A stretch of DNA of 64,000 bases, taken from positions 186,001-250,000 of the forward strand of contig NZ_LAPZ01000001.1 of the NCBI RefSeq assembly GCF_002120225.1, given 5' to 3'. The position numbers and the translations under genes are program-made. Every line of letters starts with the position of its first letter. The stretch's first letter is position 1. Under the pieces are notes generated by a model. It worked only from the letters and a program-made list of their open reading frames with translations, searched no databases and was not told the DNA's origin. Origin of the DNA: Tenacibaculum holothuriorum. Lineage in GTDB: Bacteria; Bacteroidota; Bacteroidia; Flavobacteriales; Flavobacteriaceae. Below are positions 43,487 to 51,572 of the stretch, in pieces.

Positions 43487-44338
43487 TTATTCTTTAAATC
43501 GCTGATCCCAGTACATTTTTAAGAAAGGTTTTATTTTAGAAAGTGGAATACTAATTTGATAGGAACCTATATAAGATGGACACATTACACAATCGTTAAA
43601 ATAAAAGGTAACATCATTATCATTAATAATAAAGTTATTTTTTACACTCATAAAATCTTCAATAACAATATTAAAACAGTCTTGTAACTCAGCTGAATTT
43701 GCAATTTTTTGATTGATGGTTTTTAAAATTTCTTCTTCACTTCCTATATCAAAATAATCTTCAAAATTTAAAAATGTTCCTTTAACTGCATCATAATTAA
43801 GTGTTGTAAAAGTATAATATGCTGTTTTACTTCCTGAATAATGATTCTCCTTGTAAAACAATAAACTTAAGTGCTCGTCGTCTTGTAAAAAAACTTTGTA
43901 ATTAGTAATACGCTTTTCACGATTTTGCTTTGTTTTTAGACTATCGCATAAAAACTCTTGAGCTTCTAAAATACCATTCTCTATTGCCTTTATATTGAGT
44001 AATTTTTTGGAGAAATATTCATTGAAACTACTAAACTTATGATGGTAATTTTCATCTAAGTACGGATAGGTAAAATCTAATTCATAAGTATCTGTATTTT
44101 TTACAAACCTCTTTTTTTGTAAATAACTTTTGGTGATTTCTGCATCATCTTTAGTATGAACTATAGGAAATACTTTCTTTTGAATTTTTCTGTTTTGCTC
44201 TAAATCAATATCTAGTGTTTCTTTAGAAGTAACTATGCTATCCATAGGCTGCTCTACCTTTATAGTTGGTTTTGTATCTTTTTTACAACTAAAAATGAAT
44301 ACTAGGATAATAATAGAAAGTAGAGTTTTAAAATTCAT
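43487..44338 (-). CDS. RsiV-like (DUF3298/DUF4163) lipoprotein
   Basis: 283 residues. Lipobox IFSC near residue 17. The C-terminal half fits the RsiV/DUF3298 fold: a beta-rich stretch LSLLFYKENHYSGSKTAYYT, TLNYDAVKGTFLNFEDYFD and the closing DVTFYFNDCVMCPSYIGS, which resembles the lysozyme-binding domain of Bacillus RsiV though no role in lysozyme sensing can be claimed. Third gene of the Usp operon that begins at 46004, with 11-nt gaps. Confidence 0.75.
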   Translation of the reverse strand: MNFKTLLSIIILVFIFSCKKDTKPTIKVEQPMDSIVTSKETLDIDLEQNRKIQKKVFPIVHTKDDAEITKSYLQKKRFVKNTDTYELDFTYPYLDENYHHKFSSFNEYFSKKLLNIKAIENGILEAQEFLCDSLKTKQNREKRITNYKVFLQDDEHLSLLFYKENHYSGSKTAYYTFTTLNYDAVKGTFLNFEDYFDIGSEEEILKTINQKIANSAELQDCFNIVIEDFMSVKNNFIINDNDVTFYFNDCVMCPSYIGSYQISIPLSKIKPFLKMYWDQRFKE

Positions 44339-44349
44339 GTTCTTATTTT

Positions 44350-45156
44350 TTAGTGTAAAATCATTAATGGCTTTTTAAGAGATTTACTAATTTTCGTAGT
44401 GGTATTATTTTGAAATAAACGTGTAAAGAAGTTTTCGTCTTGTACTAATAAAACTGTACTATCTATATTCTGAGTTTGCATTATATACGATTTTACATGT
44501 TGTAACGAAATATCGTATACTACAGTATAAGTGTTATTAATAGTAGAAAATTGGTCGTTCAATAATGCTTTATCTAGCTCTTTTAATTGACTATTTTGAT
44601 TATTAATAACCCTAATAATTACGGTTTCATTTTCTTCTTTTGAAAGTACTGAACCATTGAGCATTAAAGCTAAATCATCTTTCTCGTCTAATAAGTATAA
44701 TACTTTTTTAGGGGCTGTATATGATATATGATCTGGAACTATTAATAGGGGAGTTTTAATATTTCTAATTAATTTAAGTGTATTACTACCAAAAATTGTT
44801 TCTTCTGTATTGCTTGTACCGTTAAACCCAGTTACTACCAAATTGATATTGTGCAGCTTAGATATTTGCTTAACAGCTTCAATAAAAGTATCATAATCTA
44901 CTATAGGAGCATAAGTTTTATGATATCGCTCTTCAAATTGTTTGCATAAATAAATTAGTTTTTGCTTATTACCGCCAATCAAGTTTTGATAAACACTACC
45001 TTGACTTGTTATAAGGCTAGACATTGTGTAGTTACTCACCTTATTTACAAATAACACAAAATAATTGGTTTCTTCTTCAGCATACATTGTACTAGTATAT
45101 TCAATAGCATTTTTAGCGCCATCAGAAAAATCAGTAAGAAAGAGTATATTTTTCAT
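44350..45156 (-). CDS. UspA-family protein
   Basis: 268 residues, two Usp-like domains, the second degenerate. Opening ILFLTDFSDGAKNAIEYTS matches Usp; the nucleotide motif is partial (NGTSNTEETIFGSNTLK), lacking the first Gly pair. Second gene of the three-gene unit (11 nt after 45168). Probably a non-ATP-binding stress protein. Confidence 0.88.
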   Translation of the reverse strand: MKNILFLTDFSDGAKNAIEYTSTMYAEEETNYFVLFVNKVSNYTMSSLITSQGSVYQNLIGGNKQKLIYLCKQFEERYHKTYAPIVDYDTFIEAVKQISKLHNINLVVTGFNGTSNTEETIFGSNTLKLIRNIKTPLLIVPDHISYTAPKKVLYLLDEKDDLALMLNGSVLSKEENETVIIRVINNQNSQLKELDKALLNDQFSTINNTYTVVYDISLQHVKSYIMQTQNIDSTVLLVQDENFFTRLFQNNTTTKISKSLKKPLMILH

Positions 45157-45167
45157 TTGTTGTAATT

Positions 45168-46004
45168 TTAATGTAGCACCAAAAAAGGTACGTTAGTATG
45201 GTAACTTATTTTTTCTACTTTGGTATGAAATAATATTTGTTGAAAGTAATTAAGGTTTTTTGCTACCATAGCAATCATATTAATATCCCGACTTTCAACA
45301 AAGCACTGTACTGCATCTTCTACTTTTGAATTGGTTAAATAGTGAAAATTCAAATCGCTTTCAGCAAAAAAATCTTCTAATAAACTCTTATTGTCTTTCT
45401 GGCTATCATCTAAATCAACTTCTTTTTTACTAATGTGTAAAACACGTAATGAAGCTTTCGTTTTGTAAATAAGATTTAATAATGGGAGTAGGGTTTCAAT
45501 GCTATAAAACATTGAAAAGTCAGTAGGGAAAGCTACTTCTTTTATTGGCGTAAAACGTGCATTTTCGGGGACAACAAGTGTAGTACAATGTACCTTTTTA
45601 ATGACATCTCCTGTATTACTTCCAATGATTACTTCTTTTAATCCTGAAGCACCTTTGGTACCCATTACAACTAAATCGATGCTTTTTTCATTGATATGAT
45701 GATTAATAGAATCTATTAAATGATTATAATCAACAAGTGAAAAAAACTGATGATGCGCTTTTTTAGTAGGTAACTCATTTACTTTTTTTATTAGCTGTTC
45801 TAACTGTAACTTTACAGCTTCTGTATAGTTTTGTTCAATGTTTTGTGTTGATAGAAGGTAAGTTGAATCTCCTGAAATATTAATAACAGGTTTTACATGC
45901 AATACATAAAAATTACATGCTTCGTTAGTATAAAAATCGATCGCATATTGAAGGGCATTAAATGCGTTTTCAGAAAAATCAGTAGGTACTAAAATGTTTT
46001 TCAT
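45168..46004 (-). CDS. UspA-family protein
   Basis: 278 residues, two Usp domains. ILVPTDFSENAFNALQYAID opens the first, with GASGLKEVIIGSNTGD as the nucleotide-binding type motif. The second (about 145-278) starts EVAFPTDFSMFYSIE. First gene of an operon of two Usp proteins and an RsiV-like lipoprotein. Its promoter at 46029-46071 carries the FNR-like box in the same position as those of hpf and the TerB-like gene. Confidence 0.93.
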   Translation of the reverse strand: MKNILVPTDFSENAFNALQYAIDFYTNEACNFYVLHVKPVINISGDSTYLLSTQNIEQNYTEAVKLQLEQLIKKVNELPTKKAHHQFFSLVDYNHLIDSINHHINEKSIDLVVMGTKGASGLKEVIIGSNTGDVIKKVHCTTLVVPENARFTPIKEVAFPTDFSMFYSIETLLPLLNLIYKTKASLRVLHISKKEVDLDDSQKDNKSLLEDFFAESDLNFHYLTNSKVEDAVQCFVESRDINMIAMVAKNLNYFQQILFHTKVEKISYHTNVPFLVLH

Positions 46005-46028
46005 CTTGATATTAAAATACTTTTATAA

Positions 46029-46071
46029 CAAAAGTATGCTCAAGATGAATGACTAGAAATGATATTTATCA
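46029..46071 (-). promoter_or_regulatory. FNR/CRP-like class II promoter of the Usp operon
   Basis: TGATATTTATCA (46060-46071), with flanks A and A extending it to ATGAT-N4-ATCAA, is 36.5 bp from the G of the minus-strand -7 box TACTTTTG (46036-46029). Same geometry as the hpf and 48416 promoters. Confidence 0.8.
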
Positions 46072-46074
46072 ATC

Positions 46075-47124
46075 TTACTGAATTTCTTGTAACTTTTCTA
46101 AGTCTAAAATCTTTACATTTCTACCTTCAATTTCAATAATACCTTCTTTTTTTAGCTTAGACATACTTCTTATAAGTGTTTCGGTAGCAATACCTGCAAC
46201 ACTTGCTAAATCATGGCGAGAAATTTTGATGGGTTCATTGATATTTCGGTTAATCTTTTTAGCAAATTTTAAAATAGTAGAAGCTGTTTTTTTGTGTACA
46301 GAACTGTACGCCATTTCTAATAATTGTTCTTTTAAACCTGTAAGATTATCAGTTAAAAGCTCTATTAAATCTAAAGTTACCTTATGGTTTTTATCTAAAA
46401 TATTAATAAGTTCTTGCTTGGTAATACCAACTAATTCTGTATTTTTTATTGCTATAGCAGTATCTTGATAAGGGATATTTTGAGTAAATGAAGTATAGCC
46501 AAATAAGTCATCTTCTTTATACAAAGCAGTGGTGAGTTCTTTACCTTGTTCATCTAATTTATAACACTTTATAGCACCAGAGAGTACTAAAAAAATATAA
46601 TTAGAATTGCTGCCTTCTCCATAAACCTTATCACTTTTTTTATACTGAAAAAGCTTCCCGTTGTCGTCAAAAAAGTTTTTAAGTTGAGATAGGTTACGTA
46701 TCTCATTTTCATCATTCTTTTCTTCGAAGTTTGTTTGTCGTTGTTCTTTTAAAATAGCAGCTTTTGCCAATCGACTTTCAATAGCACTTACCAATTCATC
46801 TTCAGTAAAAGGTTTGGTTATATAGTCATCGGCACCTAAATCCATTCCTTTTCTGACATCACTTCGTTCTGTTTTAGCTGATAGAAATATAAATGGAATA
46901 AATTGTGTGCTAGTATTTTGAGATAATTCTTGTATTACACCATAACCATCCATTTCTGGCATCATGATATCACAAATAATAATATCGGGTAATTCTATTT
47001 GTGCTTTTTCTACGCCAATTTTTCCGTTAGAGGCTGTAACAACTTCGTAATCTGAAAGCTCTAATAATTCCGCAGTATTTTCACGTAAGGTAATGTCGTC
47101 TTCTATTAAAAGTATTCTTTTCAT
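46075..47124 (-). CDS. Response regulator fused to a CRP/FNR-type domain
   Basis: 349 residues. Receiver (1-122) with acidic residues IEDD and phosphorylation site D52 (CDIMMPEMDG), K103-like in TKPF. A cyclic-nucleotide-binding-type beta-roll (about 145-262) lacks the cAMP-binding RxxRSA motif. The C-terminal HTH_Crp has the recognition helix ATETLIRSM with E315 and R319. The residue before E315 is Thr rather than CRP's Arg; FNR has Val there, fitting a TGAT half-site. Its upstream partner is the PAS kinase (1-nt overlap TAATG). Probably activates the Usp, HPF and TerB-like promoters. Confidence 0.9.
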   Translation of the reverse strand: MKRILLIEDDITLRENTAELLELSDYEVVTASNGKIGVEKAQIELPDIIICDIMMPEMDGYGVIQELSQNTSTQFIPFIFLSAKTERSDVRKGMDLGADDYITKPFTEDELVSAIESRLAKAAILKEQRQTNFEEKNDENEIRNLSQLKNFFDDNGKLFQYKKSDKVYGEGSNSNYIFLVLSGAIKCYKLDEQGKELTTALYKEDDLFGYTSFTQNIPYQDTAIAIKNTELVGITKQELINILDKNHKVTLDLIELLTDNLTGLKEQLLEMAYSSVHKKTASTILKFAKKINRNINEPIKISRHDLASVAGIATETLIRSMSKLKKEGIIEIEGRNVKILDLEKLQEIQ

Positions 47125-48362
47125 TAATTCTTATTAGGTATTAATATCGTGAACATAGAACCTGTGCCTTCTTCACTTTTAAAAGTAATGCTGCCACCTA
47201 AGTTTTGTAAATGATTTTTTACAATATTCAAACCAATACCAGTTCCTTTATTGAGTAATGCGTTTTGCGCTCTAAAATATCGTTTAAATATGTTCTTTTG
47301 ATCGTTTTTCGGAATTCCCATTCCGTTGTCTTTCACAGTAATTGATGTATTTGTATCATCTTGATTAATGATAATATCGATAGTTGCATCATCTGGGGAA
47401 TACTTAATAGCATTATTTACCAAATTAGAAAGAGACAATTCAATAATTTTCTCATCTTGGTGTAAGGAAATCTCATCAATATTTTCTGGATAATTTATTT
47501 GTTGTCCTTGCTTTAAGAGTGTATTTGCGTTATAAACTACTTCATTTACGATTTTACTAATTTTAAAAGTAGAAAATTTATAGTTGATTTTTCCTTTTTC
47601 TAATTTCTCAACTGATAAAAAGTCGTTTAAAATATTATTTAAATAATGTACTTTATCATTAATAATTTTTAAGTGCTTATCTCGTTTTTCTTGTTGTTCT
47701 GTCAACTTATACTTAGCGAGTAATATTGTCGAGGTTAAAATTCCACTCAAAGGCGTTTTGAATTCGTGAGAAACTAAAGATAAAAACTTAGTTTTAAGTT
47801 CACCTAACTCTCGTTCTTTTTGCAAAGCTTCTTTAGCAGATTGTTCAGCCTCTAATCGTTTTTGATTTTCATAATCTAATTGTTGATTAAGGCTTCTTAA
47901 TACATCTACTTTAAGAGCCAAATCTTTAGTACGTTCTTTTACTTTACGTTCTAACTTGGTATTTAATTCTAAGATTTCTAACTCCTGGTGTTTACGTTTA
48001 GAAATATCAACCACTAAAGCCATAACAAACTGTGTGTTATTGACTTGAAAAGGGTTTAAACCAACTTCTAAAGGAAAAACGGTATTGTCTTTTCGTGCTC
48101 CATATAAGTCACGACCTTTTCCCATTTGACGTTTTTGCTTTGCTTTTAAAAAAGAGTTAACATGTTTGCTATGATTTGGTTTGTACTGTTTAGGAATTAA
48201 GATTTCTAAAGGTTTGTTTAATAATTCATCTTGTGAATAACCAAACATTTTTTCGGTAGATGAATTTACTGAAGTAATAATTTGTTGCTCATTAACTACA
48301 ATAACAGCCTCAGAAACAGCTTCAAATAAAATATCAAAAACGTCTTGTTCTTTTTTATGCAT
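47124..48362 (-). CDS. PAS histidine kinase with FixL-like His/Arg spacing
   Basis: 412 residues, no membrane segments. PAS domain (about 6-125), a coiled coil of roughly 50 residues, then HisKA with H199 in LVSHEFKTPLSG and a full ATPase domain (SNLVNNAIKYS, DNGMGI, GTGIGLNIVK). In the PAS domain H64 (QYKPNHSKHV) and R84 (MGKGRDLYG) are exactly 20 residues apart, as are FixL's heme His and the oxygen-responsive Arg. Whether heme is bound cannot be judged from this. It is soluble like many oxygen sensors. Co-transcribed with the CRP-fused regulator. Confidence 0.85.
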   Translation of the reverse strand: MHKKEQDVFDILFEAVSEAVIVVNEQQIITSVNSSTEKMFGYSQDELLNKPLEILIPKQYKPNHSKHVNSFLKAKQKRQMGKGRDLYGARKDNTVFPLEVGLNPFQVNNTQFVMALVVDISKRKHQELEILELNTKLERKVKERTKDLALKVDVLRSLNQQLDYENQKRLEAEQSAKEALQKERELGELKTKFLSLVSHEFKTPLSGILTSTILLAKYKLTEQQEKRDKHLKIINDKVHYLNNILNDFLSVEKLEKGKINYKFSTFKISKIVNEVVYNANTLLKQGQQINYPENIDEISLHQDEKIIELSLSNLVNNAIKYSPDDATIDIIINQDDTNTSITVKDNGMGIPKNDQKNIFKRYFRAQNALLNKGTGIGLNIVKNHLQNLGGSITFKSEEGTGSMFTILIPNKN

Positions 48363-48415
48363 AGATAAGTTCGCTATAAGTTATAAATGTATGGTATTTT
48401 ACAAAAATGTGAAAC

Positions 48416-48458
48416 TGATTTTTATCATTTTATATCCTTAGCCTTCAATTTATTTTTG
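48416..48458 (+). promoter_or_regulatory. FNR/CRP-like class II promoter of the TerB-like gene
   Basis: TGATTTTTATCA (48416-48427) is 36.5 bp from the G of the -7 box TATTTTTG (48451-48458), identical in geometry to the promoters at 43390 and 46029. On the other strand the site lies about 54 nt upstream of the histidine kinase start, but no -7 box is in register there. Confidence 0.78.
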
Positions 48459-48474
48459 CTAAAAACATTAGAGT

Positions 48475-48891
48475 TTGAATAGCAAACAATTAAATATAAA
48501 GTTTTATCAAAACGTAGCTAAGGTATTTTATGCAATGGCATACGTAGATAATGAGATTAGAGAAACTGAAATAAGAGCACTTAAAAATATTGTAAAAGAA
48601 GAGTGGGTGTTATTAGATGAAACTGAAGACGATTTTCATACTGATGGAGCATATCAAATAGAGGTAGTTTTCGATTGGCTACAGAGTAAAGATGCAAATG
48701 CAAAAATAAGCTATAAAGAATTTACTGAATATTATGAAGATCATCCATATTTTTTTACTAATAGTATAAAAGAATTGATTTTGAAAACTGCTGAAAAAAT
48801 TGCTAGTGCTTTTGCAGGTAAAAACAAATCAGAATTAATTTTTCTTGGTAACTTAAGTATTCTTTTTAGAAAAGAGATGGGTTTAGTATAA
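48475..48891 (+). CDS. TerB-like small protein, unknown function
   Basis: 138 residues from a TTG start (48475), which is needed because the first ATG codes for residue 21. Mostly helical; the segment NVAKVFYAMAYVDNEIRETEI and following LKNIVKEEW resemble the TerB/DUF533-like helical bundle, acidic residues included. Cytosolic, no signal. Its promoter has the shared FNR-like box, so it is a predicted member of the module's regulon. Confidence 0.75.
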   Translation: MNSKQLNIKFYQNVAKVFYAMAYVDNEIRETEIRALKNIVKEEWVLLDETEDDFHTDGAYQIEVVFDWLQSKDANAKISYKEFTEYYEDHPYFFTNSIKELILKTAEKIASAFAGKNKSELIFLGNLSILFRKEMGLV

Positions 48892-48994
48892 TCCATGTAA
48901 ATAAGTATTTTAAGTTTAGTCAAATAAATTATTTACTATAAATAATTTAATTTATGAGAATTAGATACTAAATTTATACTTAGCTTAAGTAATT

Positions 48995-49573
48995 ATGGAT
49001 ACTACAATACTATCTTTTTTAGAAACATATTTCGAAGTTGATAAAATTCCTTCTTCGGCATTACAACCACTATTAAATCATATATCAGTAATAGAAAAAA
49101 ACAAAGGAACATTATTGATCAAACAAGGGTATAGACATTCCTATTCGTATTTTATACTACAAGGATTGGCACGAGTATTTTATCAAAAAGGAGATTCAGA
49201 AATCAATTTTTGGTTTGGTTTAGAAAACGAACCTTTAGGGTCTATGGATACGCTTAAGGGTAATGCTTCTAAAGTTAGTATTGAGCTTTTAGAACCTTGT
49301 CGTTTAATTCAATTTAATATAGCGTCGCTTCAAAAAGAACTCAAAGATGACCCAGTAACCATAACACTTCTACGTACTGTTATGGAAGAGTATGCCATTT
49401 TTCTGGAGGAACGGTTGTTTGGTTTACAAGGATTGTCTGCTAATGAGCGATATAAGTATCTGTTGCAAACTGAACCATCAATTTTTCAACGAGTATCTTC
49501 TACATATATAGCATCTTATTTAGGAATGAGTAGAGAAACTTTAAGTAGACTTAGGAGCAAGAGTGTTTTGTGA
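48995..49573 (+). CDS. CRP/FNR-family transcriptional regulator
   Basis: 192 residues. Beta-roll sensing domain (about 15-130) without the cAMP-binding signature, so the ligand is not cAMP. A short C-terminal winged helix has the recognition helix GMSRETLSRLR; R180, E181 and R185 occupy the same places as the DNA-reading residues of E. coli CRP. A TGTGA-N6-TCACA site begins inside its final codons and lies before the lipase gene, the probable target. Typical of the many ligand-orphan Crp proteins of flavobacteria. Confidence 0.88.
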   Translation: MDTTILSFLETYFEVDKIPSSALQPLLNHISVIEKNKGTLLIKQGYRHSYSYFILQGLARVFYQKGDSEINFWFGLENEPLGSMDTLKGNASKVSIELLEPCRLIQFNIASLQKELKDDPVTITLLRTVMEEYAIFLEERLFGLQGLSANERYKYLLQTEPSIFQRVSSTYIASYLGMSRETLSRLRSKSVL

Positions 49574-49584
49574 TATATGTCACA
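49569..49584 (+). promoter_or_regulatory. CRP-type site before the lipase gene
   Basis: TGTGATATATGTCACA, i.e. TGTGA-N6-TCACA as in E. coli CRP. It overlaps the stop codon of the Crp-family gene and lies 45 nt before the lipase start. Confidence 0.65.
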
Positions 49585-49629
49585 GCACAGAAGAAAAAAT
49601 CAGAATACATTTAGGCAAAACTAAAACCA

Positions 49630-50847
49630 ATGAAAAATTCTTTATTTTTTTTAAGTATTGTCTTATTATTCCTAACTTCTTGTAATAATAATGATGATGT
49701 ACCAGTAACTCTAACTCGTGGAGAACTTATAAGTTCGACTTTTGTTAAAACTATTTCTGCTTCAGAGATTAATAACCTTTTTCCTGAAAAATCAAATTAT
49801 GAAGGCGATATTACCAATCTTCCTAACTATGATATAAGTTTATATTCGGTAGTATATCGCTCAATACATGCAGGTGAGCCTATTGATTTATCAGGATTAA
49901 TAATTGTGCCTAGTAAAAAAGGTGAACTATCACAAGTACAGTATCATCATGGTACGATGCTTCCATATCCAGCACCAAATGGCGAAGGTTCATTAGACGC
50001 TCCTTCTTTGTATAATGGATTAACACCTACAACAGCAGATGCGCAATTTGAAACACGTTTATTTGGTAACTATTTAGCTTCTCATGGCTACGTGGTGAGT
50101 ATGCCAGATTATTCAGGATACGCAATTTCAGATAATGTTGAGCATCCATATTCTGTAAATAACATGTTAGCAGAGCAATCGGTAGATTTAATTTTAGCAA
50201 CTAAAGAGTTTTGTCAACAGCAAAACATTCAGTTAAACAATAAAACCTTTCTTTCTGGGTGGAGTGAAGGAGGTGCAGTAACCTTAGCTACTCAAAAGTT
50301 AATTGAAGCGCAATATTCTAATCAAATATCAGTAACTGCTAGTGCTCCTTTGGCAGGATTTTATAATACAACACCATTTGCAAGCAACTTTTTAGATGTT
50401 TTTCCTTTTACAACAGATGATTTAGGTGAAGGTTTAGACGTATTTATTTGGACATTATATTCATTAAATGCTTTTTCAGAAAATCCTGTTCCTTTTGATG
50501 ATATATTTAAATATACTGTTGATGATGCTTTAGATGTTCTAGCTAATAGACCTTCTAGTGTACCCGCTGAACTATTCAAAGAACTTTCACAAACAACTAA
50601 AGCAGCTTTATTAGCAAATATAGAAGCCCATAGTTTGATAACTGGATGGACACCAGTAGCCCCAATTTATATGTATCATGGAACTTTTGATGACATTGTA
50701 TTTTATGAAGGAAATGCAGATGCAACTGCACAAAGTTTAAATACCAATGGAGGTACAGTTGAACTAATTACTTATCAAGGTTATGACCATTATACTCCTG
50801 CATTGTTATTCTTATTAGATATGGTGACTAAATTTGACCAATTATAG
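49630..50847 (+). CDS. Secreted alpha/beta-hydrolase (secretory lipase-like) lipoprotein
   Basis: 405 residues. Lipobox LLFLTSC gives the acylated cysteine near residue 18. Alpha/beta-hydrolase core with nucleophile GWSEGGAVTL (G-x-S-x-G), acid in GTFDDIVFYEGN and histidine in GYDHYTPALL. The segment HGYVVSMPDYSGYAIS is characteristic of secretory lipases/prolyl-ester-type hydrolases. Predicted outer-membrane or surface hydrolase for esters or short peptides; substrate unknown. Probably controlled by the upstream Crp-family regulator. Confidence 0.88.
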   Translation: MKNSLFFLSIVLLFLTSCNNNDDVPVTLTRGELISSTFVKTISASEINNLFPEKSNYEGDITNLPNYDISLYSVVYRSIHAGEPIDLSGLIIVPSKKGELSQVQYHHGTMLPYPAPNGEGSLDAPSLYNGLTPTTADAQFETRLFGNYLASHGYVVSMPDYSGYAISDNVEHPYSVNNMLAEQSVDLILATKEFCQQQNIQLNNKTFLSGWSEGGAVTLATQKLIEAQYSNQISVTASAPLAGFYNTTPFASNFLDVFPFTTDDLGEGLDVFIWTLYSLNAFSENPVPFDDIFKYTVDDALDVLANRPSSVPAELFKELSQTTKAALLANIEAHSLITGWTPVAPIYMYHGTFDDIVFYEGNADATAQSLNTNGGTVELITYQGYDHYTPALLFLLDMVTKFDQL

Positions 50848-51153
50848 TGCTTGTGCAGGTAAAAATGAAAACTAACCACAGCTTATTGGGGTAATAGTTC
50901 CACTAGATAACAAAGTTTTTCACAGAAGAATCCTATTCTACCATGCATAGTATCATTTTATATTTTACAAAGCAATTATTTTAGGTAATAATACAACAAT
51001 AAACTATTTCAAAAATTGAAATAACTTTAAAGTCGTTTCACCTTAGATTTAGGTCAGTTCACTTAAAAACAATACTTTAAAAGAAGTGTTCAGTTTACAT
51101 TTGCAGTAACATTTTAAATAAATTTATTAACTTTAAGTGAAAATTAAAGAGGC
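50848..51153. other. Intergenic region holding a LytTR-type promoter
   Basis: 306 bp without a gene. Apart from the LytTR-type direct repeats and -7 box (51032-51103), nothing was recognised in it. Confidence 0.6.
51032..51103 (+). promoter_or_regulatory. LytTR-type promoter of the small secreted protein
   Basis: Direct repeat GTCGTTTCAC (51032-51041) and GTCAGTTCAC (51053-51062), 21 bp apart, then -7 box TACATTTG (51096-51103). From the end of repeat 2 to the G of the -7 box is 41 bp. The same arrangement precedes the sterol desaturase gene (54394-54465). LytTR proteins bind such 21-bp-period direct repeats. Confidence 0.75.
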
Positions 51154-51528
51154 ATGAAAATTTTTAAGAACATTTTAGTATTAATCGTAACATTATTTGT
51201 AACTACCATTTCTTTCGGTCAAAATAAAGAAGTAACTGAAACACAAAAAGAACAAATTAAGGAACAATTAGAGCAGTATTTTGAGAAATTAAATTTAACC
51301 GAAGATCAACAAACTAAATTTGCTGATATCACAAAAAAATATGGTACTCAAATGAAAGCTTTAAAGAGTAGTGGTAAATCAAAATTTAAAAAGTATCGTG
51401 CTTATAAGTCTATTCAGAAAAATAAAAATAAAGAAATGAAAGACTTACTAAACAAAGAACAGTATAGTACTTATGAAGAAATGCAAGAAAAGATGAAAGA
51501 GAAAATGAAAGCAAAAAGAAATAAATAA
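51154..51528 (+). CDS. Small secreted Spy-like helical protein
   Basis: 124 residues. Signal peptide (about 1-22, ISFGQ). The mature part is highly charged and helical, rich in Lys, Gln and Glu, with NLTEDQQTKFADITKKY recalling the LTxxQ-type motif of Spy/CpxP periplasmic chaperones. Envelope-stress candidates of this kind are common in Bacteroidetes. It has its own LytTR-type promoter and is followed by a terminator and the LytS/LytTR genes. Confidence 0.75.
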   Translation: MKIFKNILVLIVTLFVTTISFGQNKEVTETQKEQIKEQLEQYFEKLNLTEDQQTKFADITKKYGTQMKALKSSGKSKFKKYRAYKSIQKNKNKEMKDLLNKEQYSTYEEMQEKMKEKMKAKRNK

Positions 51529-51542
51529 TAAATCCATATTTT

Positions 51543-51567
51543 AAAGCTTGCATATGCAAGCTTTTTT
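51543..51567 (+). terminator. Terminator 6 nt before lytS
   Basis: Perfect palindrome AAAGCTTGCATATGCAAGCTTT followed by T's (51543-51567). The LytS start codon follows at 51573, too close for a separate promoter, so it must be partly bypassed. Confidence 0.7.
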
Positions 51568-51572
51568 GAGCT

